From Gloeopeniophorella convolvens (Eukaryota > Basidiomycota > Agaricomycetes > Russulales), in contig WTXD01000060.1 of the NCBI GenBank assembly GCA_022496205.1, forward strand, positions 1 through 64,000: a stretch of DNA of 64,000 nucleotides, read 5' to 3'. A program made the position numbers and the translations under genes. The notes beneath the pieces are model-generated. The model did no database searches. It saw only the letters and a program-made list of their open reading frames with translations, and had not been told where the DNA came from. This document shows positions 22,011 to 33,972 of the stretch, piece by piece; the first letter of the stretch is position 1; every line of letters begins with the position of its first letter.

Positions 22011-25000
22011 CTAGATTCGTTGGAAATCATTCATCAGGGACTCAACAAGAGCGCGGTCTCGTCGAAGAGACCTGGCCTTTAACAGCCACGAAACCTTAGG
22101 GTGGTCTTCGATAATCGCCGCCTGCATCGCAGAGCCGTACTCGCCTCCCTGGATATCAATGATCGCGCCCCGGTCGAGAAGCAACTTTACAAGGTGGAAA
22201 TGTCCGCGAGAAGCAGCAGCTTGCAATGCTGTTCCGTACTTGCCACCCTGTTTGTTGACGTCTGCCTCGTGTTTGAGAAGCTCGAGTACGATGTCGTAGA
22301 TCCCGCTGAGCGACGCTGCCTGTATCGCGGTCCCGTATTGGCCTCCCCCTTTGTTGGTGTCTGCCGCGTTAGGCCGATGACCCTTCCAGCTAGGCTGGCG
22401 ATGTATGAGGAAATCAATGATCCCGAAGTGCCCGCCAAACGATGCCGCCTGGAGGGCGGTTCCGTACTTGCCTCCGACCGCGTCGATGTCTATGTCGTGA
22501 CTAAGAAGGAAAGCAACGAGCCTGAACAGCCCGGCAGCTGATGCTTCCCGCAGGATTTTCTCTGGGTGGCTGAAAAGCATGGTGGGTCGGACAGGTTCCT
22601 GGTCGGGAAAGGGGCCTGTGTCTTCGCCTGTGCCAGGGTCATCGTCCGCCAGCTCCTGTTCGACTGCTCCGTATTGGCGAAGCAAGCTGATTATGACCTC
22701 TGAATGAGATTCGGCGTGGCGCCCCAACATCCGCATGAGTGGGGTCCCGATTGACCGGCGGACTATTGCATTGACGTCAGCACCACGCTCCAGCAAAAGT
22801 TTGACGATATCCGGGGAGCCACCAGCACAGGCTGCATGCAGTGGGGTACCGTAGTCGCCACCTCGGAGGTTGATGTCCGCGCCAAGATCGAGAAACAGTA
22901 AAGCGCGGTCAAAAGAGCCAGAACGACACGCGTATTGGAGTGGAGTTCCGTGCCATCGAGCCACTGCATTGATATCCGCGCCTCGCTCGACGAGAAGATG
23001 CACCAGTACGGGAGGCTGTTCGAACATTTGAGAAAACAGAGCTCCGTGTAGCGTGGTCGTGAGGGGGCCACCCTGAGCGTTGACATCGGCACCATGGTCT
23101 AGAAGCAGCTGTACTATCTCGATGTGCTTTCTGGCCAATGCTACCTGTAATGGTGTCCCGTAATATCCTCCAGCCTTGTCGATGTCCTGTGGATGGGACA
23201 TGACCAGATCTCTTGCCATTGGAAGGATATTGAAGAGAGACGCGTAGTACAGAGGTGTTCCTGTGGGTGTTTGACGAAGCAGCTCGTCTTGAAAGTGTAG
23301 GTCATGGCCGTACAATGCGAGGAGACCGCCAATGTACGGGAGTTTCCTGTCGCAAATCATCTTGATAGAATCCATGAACGAGTGGGAGATATCCTCAAAG
23401 CGGACATGATCGGCCCAGTGCTCAGAGGCGTACTGAAGGAATGGAGGAAGGGTCCAAGAGTCCGGGTCTCCATTGACGTTGGGATCCAGGGAGAGCAACG
23501 CAGCGAGACATATCTTCGCGAGGATGAGGTGGGAGGGTCTGGGAAGGCAAAGGAAGCGGGAAATGCTGCTATGTGGCGACATCGCGATGGCGTCCGACGT
23601 GAGATACTCCTTCACGGAGAAGTGCGTAAGTCGCACAAGAGGCTGAGCGTCGTTGTAATCGATAGTGATGAAGCTACCAGGGCACACCGATTTGAGAAAT
23701 CGGATACGGCCTTCTTCGTCCGTGGGGAAAGATCCAGTTCGGTATTGAGGAGTATCTCCATGTAAGTCGAAGGCCATGATATCGATAAGCTCGTCTACCG
23801 TCAACAGGTGTTGTGCGAATAATAGACACTGGAAGATGCGATGGGCGTATTCCCACATTCCTTCGCTGATCCGTTGGAGAGTGGCGCTGTATGTGTCGTA
23901 CAGCGTAACTGGGAGCGTTTTAAGAGCGCGCTGCATGTCGGTTGGTGGACGTTCACATAAGTCGTTGAGCTGGCAATACACATATCGGAACCTACGTTAT
24001 GAGGCAGCATGAGCACACGTCAGCTTGTATTTGTAGAATAGAAGGACTTGGCTCACATTCCACCGGCGTTTTGCGTGAGCCTTTCAGTGACCATGTCCTT
24101 CGTCTCGTTGGTCCACATTTGCATATTCGGGTGGGAGTTTAAGGACGCCGATATATGGCTATCTATGGCCTGTTGCTGCCCGCGTTGCCTCTCAAGGCGT
24201 ACGCTCGGAGTGCCCAGATTATCGAGGGTGTACTCGATATCACCCTCTGGGCGACTAAGGACGCAGACGCGCACTTTCTGAGAGCCTAATCGCTTGATCT
24301 CTGTCAGCAACTTGAGGACTTCTCCGCGAGGGGCCTTAAGGCCCAGATTTGAGCACTCGTCCAAGGCGTCCACCACGATGTACGTTGTGGTGTCATCGTC
24401 AGGGCTTGACAAAATGCGCTTCAAGGCATCTGCAAGTTCGTCATCACTAGGCTGGCGGTGACCATCCGTAGTCGACGCGAAGAGTCCGGCTAGAATACTG
24501 CGGTAGATGTCGGATTACACAGACAGCTGATGAACGAGGGAGCATAGAAGGCTCCGGTAGTTCTGTGTCGCCATGTTCTGGAAGTCGTAGTAGAAGTAGG
24601 CGACAACGCCAAGTCCCATTTTACGCAGGGACTCCAGCTCGTCTATGATTCTGGAACTGAGTTGGAAGTGAGAAGTACTGATTAACAGATAAGTCTCAAC
24701 ACTTACCAGAGGATGGTCTTCCCGGAACCCGCTGCCCAGCATATGTCAGAATGTGCCTCGAAATATGACGAAGCACCTACGTTTACCCATGATCCACAGA
24801 CAAGCATTGGGCGTCTCCTCCCAGTTCCTGAAATACTCTCCTTCAATGAACCACTCGGAAGTTCCAGCGTCACGCTTTCGTTGCCACATGATTTGATTGT
24901 ACGAGGGATCGTAGGGAGAGAGCCACTTCTTATGCGCCTCCGATTCTGATTCACCTATTCAGAAATCTGTTAGAACGTCCAGTACAAGGCGTAAAGAGAT

Positions 25001-26097
25001 GACGAACGAGCGATCTTGTTTACAGCGAGGGTTATTTTCTGCATAGCGACTGTGAAAGGTCAACTTAGTTAGTCCGCCAAAGCCGCAGAGACAAAGGGAG
25101 CTACCGAGGGCGTCTTTGAGGCTATCTATGGCCACTTCTCCGCCTATACCAAGCCTGGGTCAACAACGCGTACCAATAACCATCCGGATGACTGGACCTG
25201 CCTATCATAACGGTTTTCATGTTGAGGAAAAGGCCGTGTACGATGTCGAGGACCTGTATTGCAGACATCCGGCTCTCCTCCAGCGTCAGCCTGTCCAGCC
25301 GCTTCATAATGTCGTCGACGGATTTATCTCCGACCGCTTTCTTGGCCATCTTGCCTGAGGCTGGGATGAGACCAACACAGGTCGCACTCAGAGAGCCGCA
25401 CTCACGCAATCTGCCTATTCTGGCGTCCCTAGTAGCGAGCGCGAGGAGTTCGAGCATTACCACCAAGAGCGCGAGGAGTTCGAGCATTACCACCAAGATC
25501 TTGACGATGATCTCGTCGAAGGCGCCATGTGTGTCGACTACGGTATAGGTTTCGACTCGCCGGATGGAATTGCCCATAGTCTCGAACATGTTGACTACGT
25601 TGTCATAATCCTCAGAAACGTCCTTGGTTGCCTGCCAACCCGGTCAGCGGCGGAGCTGCGAGGCGAGAGACGACCTTCATACCTTGAGAAGGATTCCAAC
25701 TCCCACAAAAATGAGCTTCGCAGGGGCATATACCTTCCAAAGATCCAGGCCCGTCAGCTGGAGCTCGCGCAGAGGATGACGGAATTGTTAGACGAACCTC
25801 ACCAACAGCGCTGCTTGAACCTTGGTTAAGTGCGAGCATCTTTGTTACAAGAGGCCGCAGGCGGGTCCTGAGCTGGCCCAACCTCTCGGATTTCCCCTTC
25901 CTGAATTCCGTGAATACCTTCGCCTGGTCCTGAGGCAGGTCAAGAACGGAGTCCTCGGTATCGCGGTCGCGCATCAGGTTGAAGATAGGATCCTTCGTGA
26001 GGTCCACGTTCGTCTTTAGGAGGTAATCCTTCAAGGCTTTGTCGAGGAGCAATCGGAGTCTCGACGAGGCCACACCAGGTGGTTGGCCAGAAGACAT
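22011..26097 (-). pseudogene. NLR-like STAND gene C: Goodbye-NACHT-ankyrin with one internal stop
   Basis: Third paralogue. Ten exons (reading down): 25798-26097, 25683-25733, 25406-25631, 25174-25360, 25105-25121, 25008-25049, 24781-24954, 24707-24731, 24057-24656 and 22011-23991; together 1,201 codons. The Goodbye domain, the linker WLSPYDPSYNQ, Walker A GKPGSGKT, Walker B YIVVDALDECSN and about nine ankyrin repeats are all present. Inside the NACHT exon a TAA at 24515-24517 interrupts the frame (QLSV, stop, SDIYRSILAGLF), where relatives have Gln. The frame before and after is the same and otherwise open. No plausible intron removes it: the only GT-AG pairs there are 23-31 nt apart and shift the frame. 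Either a young pseudogene, a null allele, stop readthrough or a sequencing error. Confidence 0.8.
25437..25496 (-). repeat. Exact 30-bp tandem duplication inside NLR C
   Basis: Two identical 30-bp units, 25437-25466 and 25467-25496, lie head to tail in exon 3 of gene C. They keep the frame and double a hydrophobic LLVVMLELLA-type helix segment of the Goodbye-domain region. The other three paralogues have a single copy. Confidence 0.95.
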
Positions 26098-26787
26098 GAT
26101 AAGAAGATAGACTGGGAAGCCAGGTGCGGGTGTGTATGAGGGCGTCGGTGGGGTGCTTCGACTCAGATGATCGAAGGAGAGGCCACAACAGTCGGTATAT
26201 ATGCAAGGATCCAGTGAGTGGCGGCACCCAACCGCGACGCGACGTAGCGCTAGTGTTGAGGCTCGCGGTCAGGTTACCCTTGTTCAATGGCGCACAAGCT
26301 AACGAGCGACGTCGAGAACAATACATGCTTGGAAAGTCACGGAGACGACGTCGAGCGAAAGATGGAAATGGAACAGTGCGGGGCTTGCATGCACACGATG
26401 AAGCCACCGTCATTGATATGGTGGAGACTAGTGCCGACGAGGCCGCGGGACTTCCGTCGTCAAAGGTTGAAATGAAGTCATGTTCTGACCAAGGTGAAGG
26501 TCCTCCGAAAAGGGTGGAAACATGCAACATACCGGAGCCGGACCGTCAGCACCGCCGGTCCGTGCCCAGCCCTTTGTCCAAATCAGGTACCATCCAGTGA
26601 TCCCCGGGCTTCGAACAAACCCGCGACGTCGTTCAACAAGTGCTTAGCGACCTCACAGCCACGGTGTGAAGCAAAAACGCAGATAACGAGACTTCCTCTT
26701 TTTTTACAATTCAAGTTTCGTTGCGGGTACAACAGCGCTATACACCTCTTCTTTTACACTTACTCATAGCATATCTCCACGGACGAC
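26098..26787. other. Intergenic, 690 nt
   Basis: Promoter side of NLR C and 3' flank of the superoxide dismutase gene. A T-rich tract lies near 26698-26706. No gene seen. Confidence 0.55.
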
Positions 26788-27572
26788 TCAAAGCTTGGAG
26801 CTGGAAGCACCCTCAACAAAGCGCTTCTCGGCCTCCTTGAAGTCAATGACGTTCCAGATAGCGTTGAGGTACTAATGGTGATTCAATACATATAGGATAA
26901 GCGCGAATGCAGACGGGGAGAACTCACATCGACCTTCACGTTGAGGTACTGCAGGTAGAACGCATGCTCCCAGATATCGACGCCAATGACAGGGACGTGA
27001 GACAGCAACGGGTCCTGGTTAGCAGTCGTGACGATCTCAAGCTTGCCGGTAGTCGGGTTCACACCCTGATATCCCGTGTCAGCACGCCATAGTCGCATGC
27101 TGCGCAGTGAAGACGTACGACCCAGCCCCAGCCGGAGCCCTGGATGCCCGCGGTGGTCGTGTTAAACTCCTTCTTGAAGTTATCGAAGCTGCCCCAGCGC
27201 TCGAGGATCGCCGTCTTGAGCGGGCCGTCGCTCAGCTCGCCGCCATGGCCCTTGCCCTCAGCCGCGGAAGGCGCAAGGTTCTTCCAGAAGAGGGAGTGGT
27301 TGATGTGACCTACACAAACCGGCACGATAAGCTGAGAAGGCCGACCACATTCCCCATATGCACGTACCGCCACCGTTAAACTTGAGCGCCGCCTGGAGTG
27401 CGATGCGCTCCCTGGGGGTCGAAGTTTTGGCGTAAGCCTGCTCGGCAGCGTTGAGCGCATTGACGTAGGTCTGATGGTGCTTCTTGTGGTGGAGCTCCAT
27501 GATCTGACGAGAGATGTAAGGCTCGAGACCGTCGTATGCGTAGGGGAGGTCGGGGAGGGTGTGTGTGGACAT
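26788..27572 (-). CDS. Manganese superoxide dismutase with C-terminal SKL
   Basis: Dismutation of superoxide (EC 1.15.1.1). Four exons (reading down): 27368-27572, 27119-27309, 26928-27065 and 26788-26871, giving 205 aa. The start [19 protein letters not shown] and [14 protein letters not shown] are typical Fe/MnSOD; metal ligands are visible as the first H of LHHKKHH, the H of NHSLFW, and the D and H of DIWEHAFY. The Gly/Gln pattern ([10 protein letters not shown]) fits the Mn type. There is no mitochondrial presequence, and the protein ends in SSKL followed by stop, a canonical type 1 peroxisomal targeting signal. So a cytosolic and/or peroxisomal location is predicted, rather than mitochondrial matrix. 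A TAAATA box-like motif lies about 50 nt upstream of the start. Confidence 0.93.
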
Positions 27573-28633
27573 TGTGCTGGTAGTGGTACTGTGGGACGAG
27601 TGGGAGATGATGAGACGAGAGGGGCCTATTTATCGGATGCGTCTGATCCATCGATGACGTGCGCGCATGTGACTACGCCCACTGACTAATTCCCAGCACG
27701 GCAGGCTCGCCGCCTCTCTTCTTCTCCCACCCGAATACGCCACCCTCTGAGGCAGATGCGTCTATACCGACCTCATATGGTGCAGTTAGCCTTTCTGGAT
27801 TGCTCGCGCGGTCATTGTGCTCGTGGACTTGGACTTCGCCATGGTCTAGCCCGACAACGGCCCGCTGGCTGAGCCAATCACATCTGAATCATCCTGCATC
27901 CTGGTTCCAATCGACCTTCTATTCGAACTGGTGATGACTGATTAATCCCCCGCTCAGCGCCTTTCAGTCTCTTTCAGTGTGCCCGTGGTTCATTCAGGCT
28001 CAGCCTTGCGCAGTCATGCAAACGGGGATCCGGCTATCGGCTTACTCCGCACTGATCCTGAGGCCCGAGGTATCTATTTATCTGCACAGTGCACAGCATA
28101 CCTGTAGGTACAAACTCCAGCTCAAATCCCGACGATCGTCTCAACCTTCGCGCTTCGACACGGACCCGTGCGCCAGATGATGTTTAAGTAAGTTCGGCCC
28201 TATTTCGGGCTTCGAGCAAACTTATCCCTCCTTCTGCACAGATTCCTACACATATATGATAGCACATCAGGCTACACTTATCTGAGTTTGGATACTGCCA
28301 CTCCAGTTAGCGTCCGAGGGACTAGGATGCGCGAACGCGTGCAATCTTATCGGGCCGTGCCGTCGCGACGCGTCGCGTCAATCATTAATCACATGCCATA
28401 TGCCGTGCAGCACGTGATCCAGAGGACTCGGCAGCAGGAGTCGATCGGCTTCCAGAAGCGAAGCAACTTGCAAGACCTTCTGTCGGATCTGCCTGCACGA
28501 AACGGCGGTACAAGATCGTCCCGCTTCACAGCCACATACACGATTACGAGTTGGTTCTCTAAGATACATAGATGTTCAAGAAAGTACTACACGGCGTTAT
28601 TCAAGCCAATTCACCCAAACCCTTACAGGCACA
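27573..28633. other. Intergenic, 1,061 nt
   Basis: Upstream region of the SOD gene and 3' flank of the GRGGAGN-repeat gene. No gene recognised. Confidence 0.5.
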
Positions 28634-29715
28634 TTATAGCGCAGGCTGACGCCCCTCCACGCCCACTGCGGGAAGCTCCTCGCCGTTTGCATGCGGCTCG
28701 TCCTTGTGCTCGCTGTGGTGTCCGATGCGGTGCAACAGCGCCGCGAGCCCGTGGTCCTTGTGCCCCGGCTCCTTGTGGCTCGGGTCGCGCGACTGCGAGC
28801 GAGATCGCGAGATATTGCCCGCGCCGCCGCGCCCAGTTGACTCGTATTCGTGGCTGTGCGTCACATGCGGGTGGTCGGCTGCGTGCGGATGCACTGCGCC
28901 CTCGCTGTGCGGTAGCGCCCCCGCCGTGAGGTTCGCAAGTCCGCCCCGCCCGGTCGAATGCCTACCACGGGTGACCAGAACACATCAGCGTAACGCTCCC
29001 CTGCGGGAATAGCGAAGAACGCACACTCCGGGCGCGTGCTGGTGCGCCGCGCGCTCGCTCTCGTCGACCTCGAGAATGTTGCGTTCGGTCGCCTCGTCAG
29101 CGTGTATGTTCCCCGCGCCGCCGCGTCCCGAGCTGTGCACCAGCCCACGCGAGCGCGAGCGCGACTTCGAGTCCGCAGGCGGCGTGCCTGGGTGCACGAT
29201 GTTGCCGGCCCCGCCGCGGCCAGACGAGTGCTGCTACACGTCAGCGGCGTGCGCACGTATGCGGGGACACCACGCACCACGCCCGTATCGTGCGCGTTGT
29301 CGATCGCTGAAATCAGGTCGCGGTCGTATCCGCGCCCGCGCGGCTCGGTGCTCGCCTCGCGCGGCGTGCCGCGCGACGGCGAGCGGATGTTGCCTGCGCC
29401 GCCACGGCCCGTGGAAATGACCTATATATCGCGGCTTCAGTCAAGTGTGCGCGTAGGCACCACTGGGCGAGCGCACGCACCTCGCCCGGGTCGCGCCCGG
29501 GGACGGGGTCGCGCCCGCGCGTGTCGGAGAAGTCGTCAGGTCCTGCTGCGGTGCGGTCGCGCGATGCAGACGCGGAACGGATGTTCCCCGCGCCTCCGCG
29601 GCCAGACGATTGCTGCGGTGATGAGTTGGTACGTACGCGAGTATGGGTTCGTAAGTATAGGGGCACGCACGAGTGCGGCGGGGCGGCCGCGCGAGGCAGA
29701 TCGTTCACGGGACAT
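28634..29715 (-). CDS. GRGGAGN-repeat protein, Par32/DUF3602-like, 285 aa
   Basis: Five exons (reading down): 29671-29715, 29481-29612, 29278-29421, 29025-29233 and 28634-28961, total 858 nt. The protein starts MSRERSASRGRPAA and contains six copies of the motif [S/T]GRGGAGN (one degenerate, GRGGLAN) separated by Ser/Arg-rich, probably phosphorylated and disordered linkers. This is the pattern of the fungal family that includes yeast Par32, a phosphoprotein acting on TORC1 signalling and ammonium transport. Each of exons 2-5 starts within three codons of a motif copy, so exon boundaries track the repeats. The C-terminal tail is His/Glu-rich. The function here is inferred from the family only. 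Confidence 0.85.
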
Positions 29716-32700
29716 ATTGGTGAGTGATTTGTTGGCTGGCTGCTGCTGTGATGTAAGGTAGAATTCCTTCGAGACGAAGAAGCTTACGAGGAGTGTTCTG
29801 CAGGGAGATAAGGGAAGAGAACAGAAGTGGAGCGATGCGGGAGGTGGACGGATATGATGATGATGATATAGCGGATCGATGGTAGATAAGTGGTTCTCTA
29901 TCATATCAGGGCCAGGCACAATCTGTCGATGGCTCGGCAGACGCCGGCTCTGCAATGGATCGCTGTCCAACCACCGACGCGCGCACTTTGCAATTGCTGT
30001 TATCTGCCATCGGTCACTTTCTCCTCACATGTTCTTCTCTCAAAATTTCAGTACTTCCAGTGCAGATTTCTGAGTCACCCGGGGGCTCAGGAGACCTGCG
30101 AGCGTTGAACGTCGAACAAGAGCAAGCCCGGAACTTACCTACCCGGAAGGCCCACGACTATACTCGCTGTTTCGGGAAAGGCACATCTGGAGAGCCCTCT
30201 GAAATTGCATGTTGACGTGTGCCCCTTGTGCCCGTGTTCTGGTCGACGGGGCTAGCCACACCTGGCTCGGCGACCGCGACAACACCCACGCTGATTCGAG
30301 CCACGTAGTCCGAGGTACAAAGCCTTCATTCACATCACTGCTGGCTCTAGTTTCGAATGCCGGAAGGTCCTCTCGTTCCCATGCCTGCCAGATTCCCCGA
30401 ATGATCGCTCCACAGGCTCGACAAGTCGACAACAAGCATTTACTTTCAGACACGCCCTACGCCTGCGTCGCACCGCACCTGATCCTGGCTTGACGTTCTC
30501 ATCGGACCTTACGTCCATTTCATGCACTCCTACGTTCAGGCGGCCTCCTCAACCTCCCATCGATCATGTGGAGCCAAGAGACGACCTCGGAAGTGTCCGT
30601 TGGCCAGAGCAATTCACTCACCTTTCTTGGCCTTGAATCCAGCAGGCCGGTGCCAGCAAAGACGTCACCGCACGCGTGCAGCACCGTCACCCTCGCCAAT
30701 CAGAACTCGCACGCAGGACTCTGACAGAACAACGAGCATGCGACCTGCCCCCAGTGCACCGGCTTAGACCTCTCGCACGATCGCCTCTCAAACTCCGGCA
30801 TACGAGCCTCTTCATTTCCTGGTGATTTTCCCTGCGTGCTCGCATCCTGCGTAGCGATCGAGCAGCGCGCAGCACGAAGTTCGAGGAGGCTCCCGAGCGT
30901 TGTGGCGTTTTCGAGCCCAGCTCGAGTCCTCGCGTCTTGGACGCTTCGGTGCTTCCGTCGCGCGGCTCCGGCGATCGCAGCGGGGCACGGATCTGCGAAG
31001 ACGTGCAGCATGCTCGAGAAGACCGGGCAACTGAAGCACGAAGTGCTACTTGTCCAGCAGATCACACCAAGGTTCAAAGTGCCCTGTTTAGGAAGGTGGC
31101 GCCCGTGGCGAAAGGTGGGTGCTCGATGCAACTTCAGCTTTGGTTGGCTGACGCCGTCAACTGCCAGCGTGTCGCACCACCTTCGTTTCCCAGCCAATGA
31201 TGGATGATGGACATCTCGACCGTGCGTGTGCGTTTTCCCACGATCTCCAGGGAGAGATCCCGGCAAACGCACTAGAAGTGCTCTCCGCCTGCAGCTCGTC
31301 CGGACGAGGGTCACCCACTTGGCCCGACCACCTTCATTTCCTGTCGATCTAGGGGCCCAGCGAGCCGATGAATTGCCCCAGCAAAGCGCCGCAATTGCAA
31401 TGCGTTGGCTTCGGCTTCAATCTTCACACAGCCTGTGTCAGGGTCGCGAGCTGGGGACCGTCCGCTGCCTGGCACCAGTCGTCATGCTGCACTCTCACGG
31501 GTTTGGGAAAGGGGAACTGCTGGCCTGGCCTGGCCCCGGTGCGTGTGCACAGGCCCGGTGCTCGCGAGGACCGCGCCCGGCAGGCAAAGGCCGCGACAGC
31601 TTCCCAGAATCAGCTGCTGCTCCAGTGCGCGCGAGATCGGGAGCTAAGGGCAGCTCGGAGCGTGCAGCTGGCCGCGCACCAGGACAGGTGCAGGTGCAGG
31701 TGCACTGGGTGCAGGCTGCGCGTTTGTGGTGCCAGTGCGAGGGTGCAGAGTCATCTTGCGGCGGTCTGCGGGGGCATTGGCAAGCAGCCTGGTGATGGGG
31801 TTTCAATGATGCACCGGGCGCCGCGGTCCAGCTGCTCGCCCAGTGCGCTGGTGGAGCCTGCAGGCGGCCATGCGTCACAGTGTCTGATGGGCCCGTCGCC
31901 GCATACAGTGAGGCGCTCCCTTCTATGAAACGCTGGCGCTCCCCCTGGGCACAGCCAAGCCAGCCAACGACTCCAGTTACGAGCCGGGCGACGCGCGAGC
32001 CTCGAGCCGCATCGCTGCAGCTGTGCTGCCCGCGCTTGGCGAGGTCCCTGCGACCGGTTTCGGGAAGGGGAGAGAGCGCTGGGGGTGTGCGCTGCTGGAC
32101 CGGCCCTCTGTTTGTCAAGTACGGTGAAGGTGGCGCTGGGGCTGGTGGGCACGATCGCAGCAGCGCAGGATATGAAGTGCACATGAAAGACGACGCACCG
32201 CCGTCACGCGCATGGAGGGTAGTGGGTCGCGCCGCTCCCATCGGACGCACCCCGCGTCGCGCCCGGATGGCAACGCCGTCGTCATGCGCGCTCACCTTCC
32301 CGCAGCGCAGCGCAGGGTCAGCCACGGTCTGACGCTGCGAGTCTCGTCGTGCTTCTGCCATGGATCTGGTGCTTGTCTAAATATGGACGCATCCAGCGAC
32401 TAACGCATGTCCCGTTCAGGCCTGGTCGGCGCTGCCGGCAGCTGGCGTGCCTGGCGTAACCTTAGTTCGCTGCCCCACAGACGCTGGCGATAAAGATCAA
32501 GGTGGCCCCATCATGCATCGATGCGCATCACCTGGCGCGACGGCTTACGACAGCGGGAACAATGCGTGGCGATCCCGCTGTTCGGTGACGACTTTGCAGG
32601 GCGCGACTGGCCGGATGGGCGGGACGCTAGGAGAGGAAGGGAGGCGCGGTGGGCGAGCGCAGCTGCGCCTCCTGTGCGGCGCGCATGTGTACTCTCTGCT

Positions 32701-33972
32701 CATGAAAGGGCATGCGGAAACCTGGCGCGGGTGGCGGTGCGCGTTGAGGCAGGCCAATAATCAGACACTTGTTGCCGGCCCGCCGCGTCATCTGACCTCG
32801 TTGGGACCAGCCAACCCCAGGAATGAATGTGTATGTGTGTGAGCGCGCGCGCGCCCAGCAGCCGGGTGGCCTGGTTATCGTTCATATCTCTCGCGCGAGG
32901 AGGGCTGGCGCGGCGCGTGACTGCGCGCAAGCATGCTAGCCGAGAGAACAGAGGCTCAAAGCGGGCTAGTGGGACGAGGGACCAGGTATAAGCATTAATA
33001 CTCGTCCCAGTTGCGCGTCGCCCCACCCCGGTGAGCGAATTTGAAGTAAGTTGTGTGTGCTAAGCGAGGGGGTGGTAGTAACGCTTAGTCAGCAGGGTGT
33101 GGGGACGTGAAGTTGGGCCCGGGACCGATCGTGATTCGGTGGTACATCTGCTGCGCTTGCGCGGGTCTTTTTTATCGCTCGCTGTGAAGGATGGAGGGGG
33201 TGCGCAGGGCGAGGAAGCGCGGCGCTTAAGCTTTTTGAGTTTGTTTGGGACCGCATGGTGCGCGACCAGGGCGCCTGGATCACATCAGACCGAGGGAGAT
33301 GCGCAGTGGAAATCGGGCCTGGGAAGAAGCGTGAAGCAAGGCTTGTCATGTTGTCTGTCACTGGTCACCCGTGCGCGTGGTGCTGACGTCGCGGGCGAAG
33401 TAAAGTCGAAGAGAAACACGCTGCAGCCTGTCGCGCAGGCGATGACAGCAGCAGGCCATTGGGTGCTCAGCTGGGGGGTTTCCCGGTTGCGGGTCGTCGG
33501 AAGCAGACTGGAGCGGGTTAGACCAGGGTCACCAATTGCGAGGCCGGCCGAAATGGGGAGAGATTCGCAGAGCTTGCAATTGGCCGTGGCAATCGCTATA
33601 AAGACAGTAATATTACAAGTTATGGTCGCGCACATATCGTACTTATTGGTTTCGTGCACGTGTCGGGCTCTATTGAACGATCCCCCCTTGGTATTAAGCC
33701 TCTCGGCTCGCCCGCCAGCTGCCACTCTCCCGCGAGCCCCTTCTTCCCGTCCCAACACACACACACACACACACAACACTCTCCAGCCCAACCGTCGACC
33801 CACGCCCCCCGCCGAGCGACCATCCTTCTGCTTCCCGCCGCCTCGACCACCCAAATCCCGAGCGGAGATCTCCCCCCCCTCATCTCGCATCGGCCCCGGA
33901 TCTTTTTTTTTCTCTTCGACCCTTTCGCTACCCGCAGCACCGTTATTTGCTTCCGCAGCGCACCAACGAACA
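29716..33972. other. Gene-poor stretch of 4.2 kb
   Basis: No open frame here has a recognisable domain, and those that exist overlap each other on both strands in GC-rich sequence, with no consistent exon-intron pattern. Visible local structure: AGGTGC repeats near 31686-31710, an alternating GC tract near 32845, and a CA repeat at about 33757-33775 just upstream of the next gene. It is probably the long upstream region of the Zn2Cys6 gene; a non-coding RNA cannot be excluded. Confidence 0.5.

Noticed and set aside
24481..24520. Hidden intron removing the stop in NLR C
   Set aside because: Candidate GT-AG pairs span only 23-31 nt and shift the frame; the downstream sequence is collinear with paralogues without any gap.
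31495..32361. 288-codon minus-strand open frame in the gene-poor stretch
   Set aside because: No recognisable motif, overlaps open frames on the other strand, and composition is that of random GC-rich DNA.
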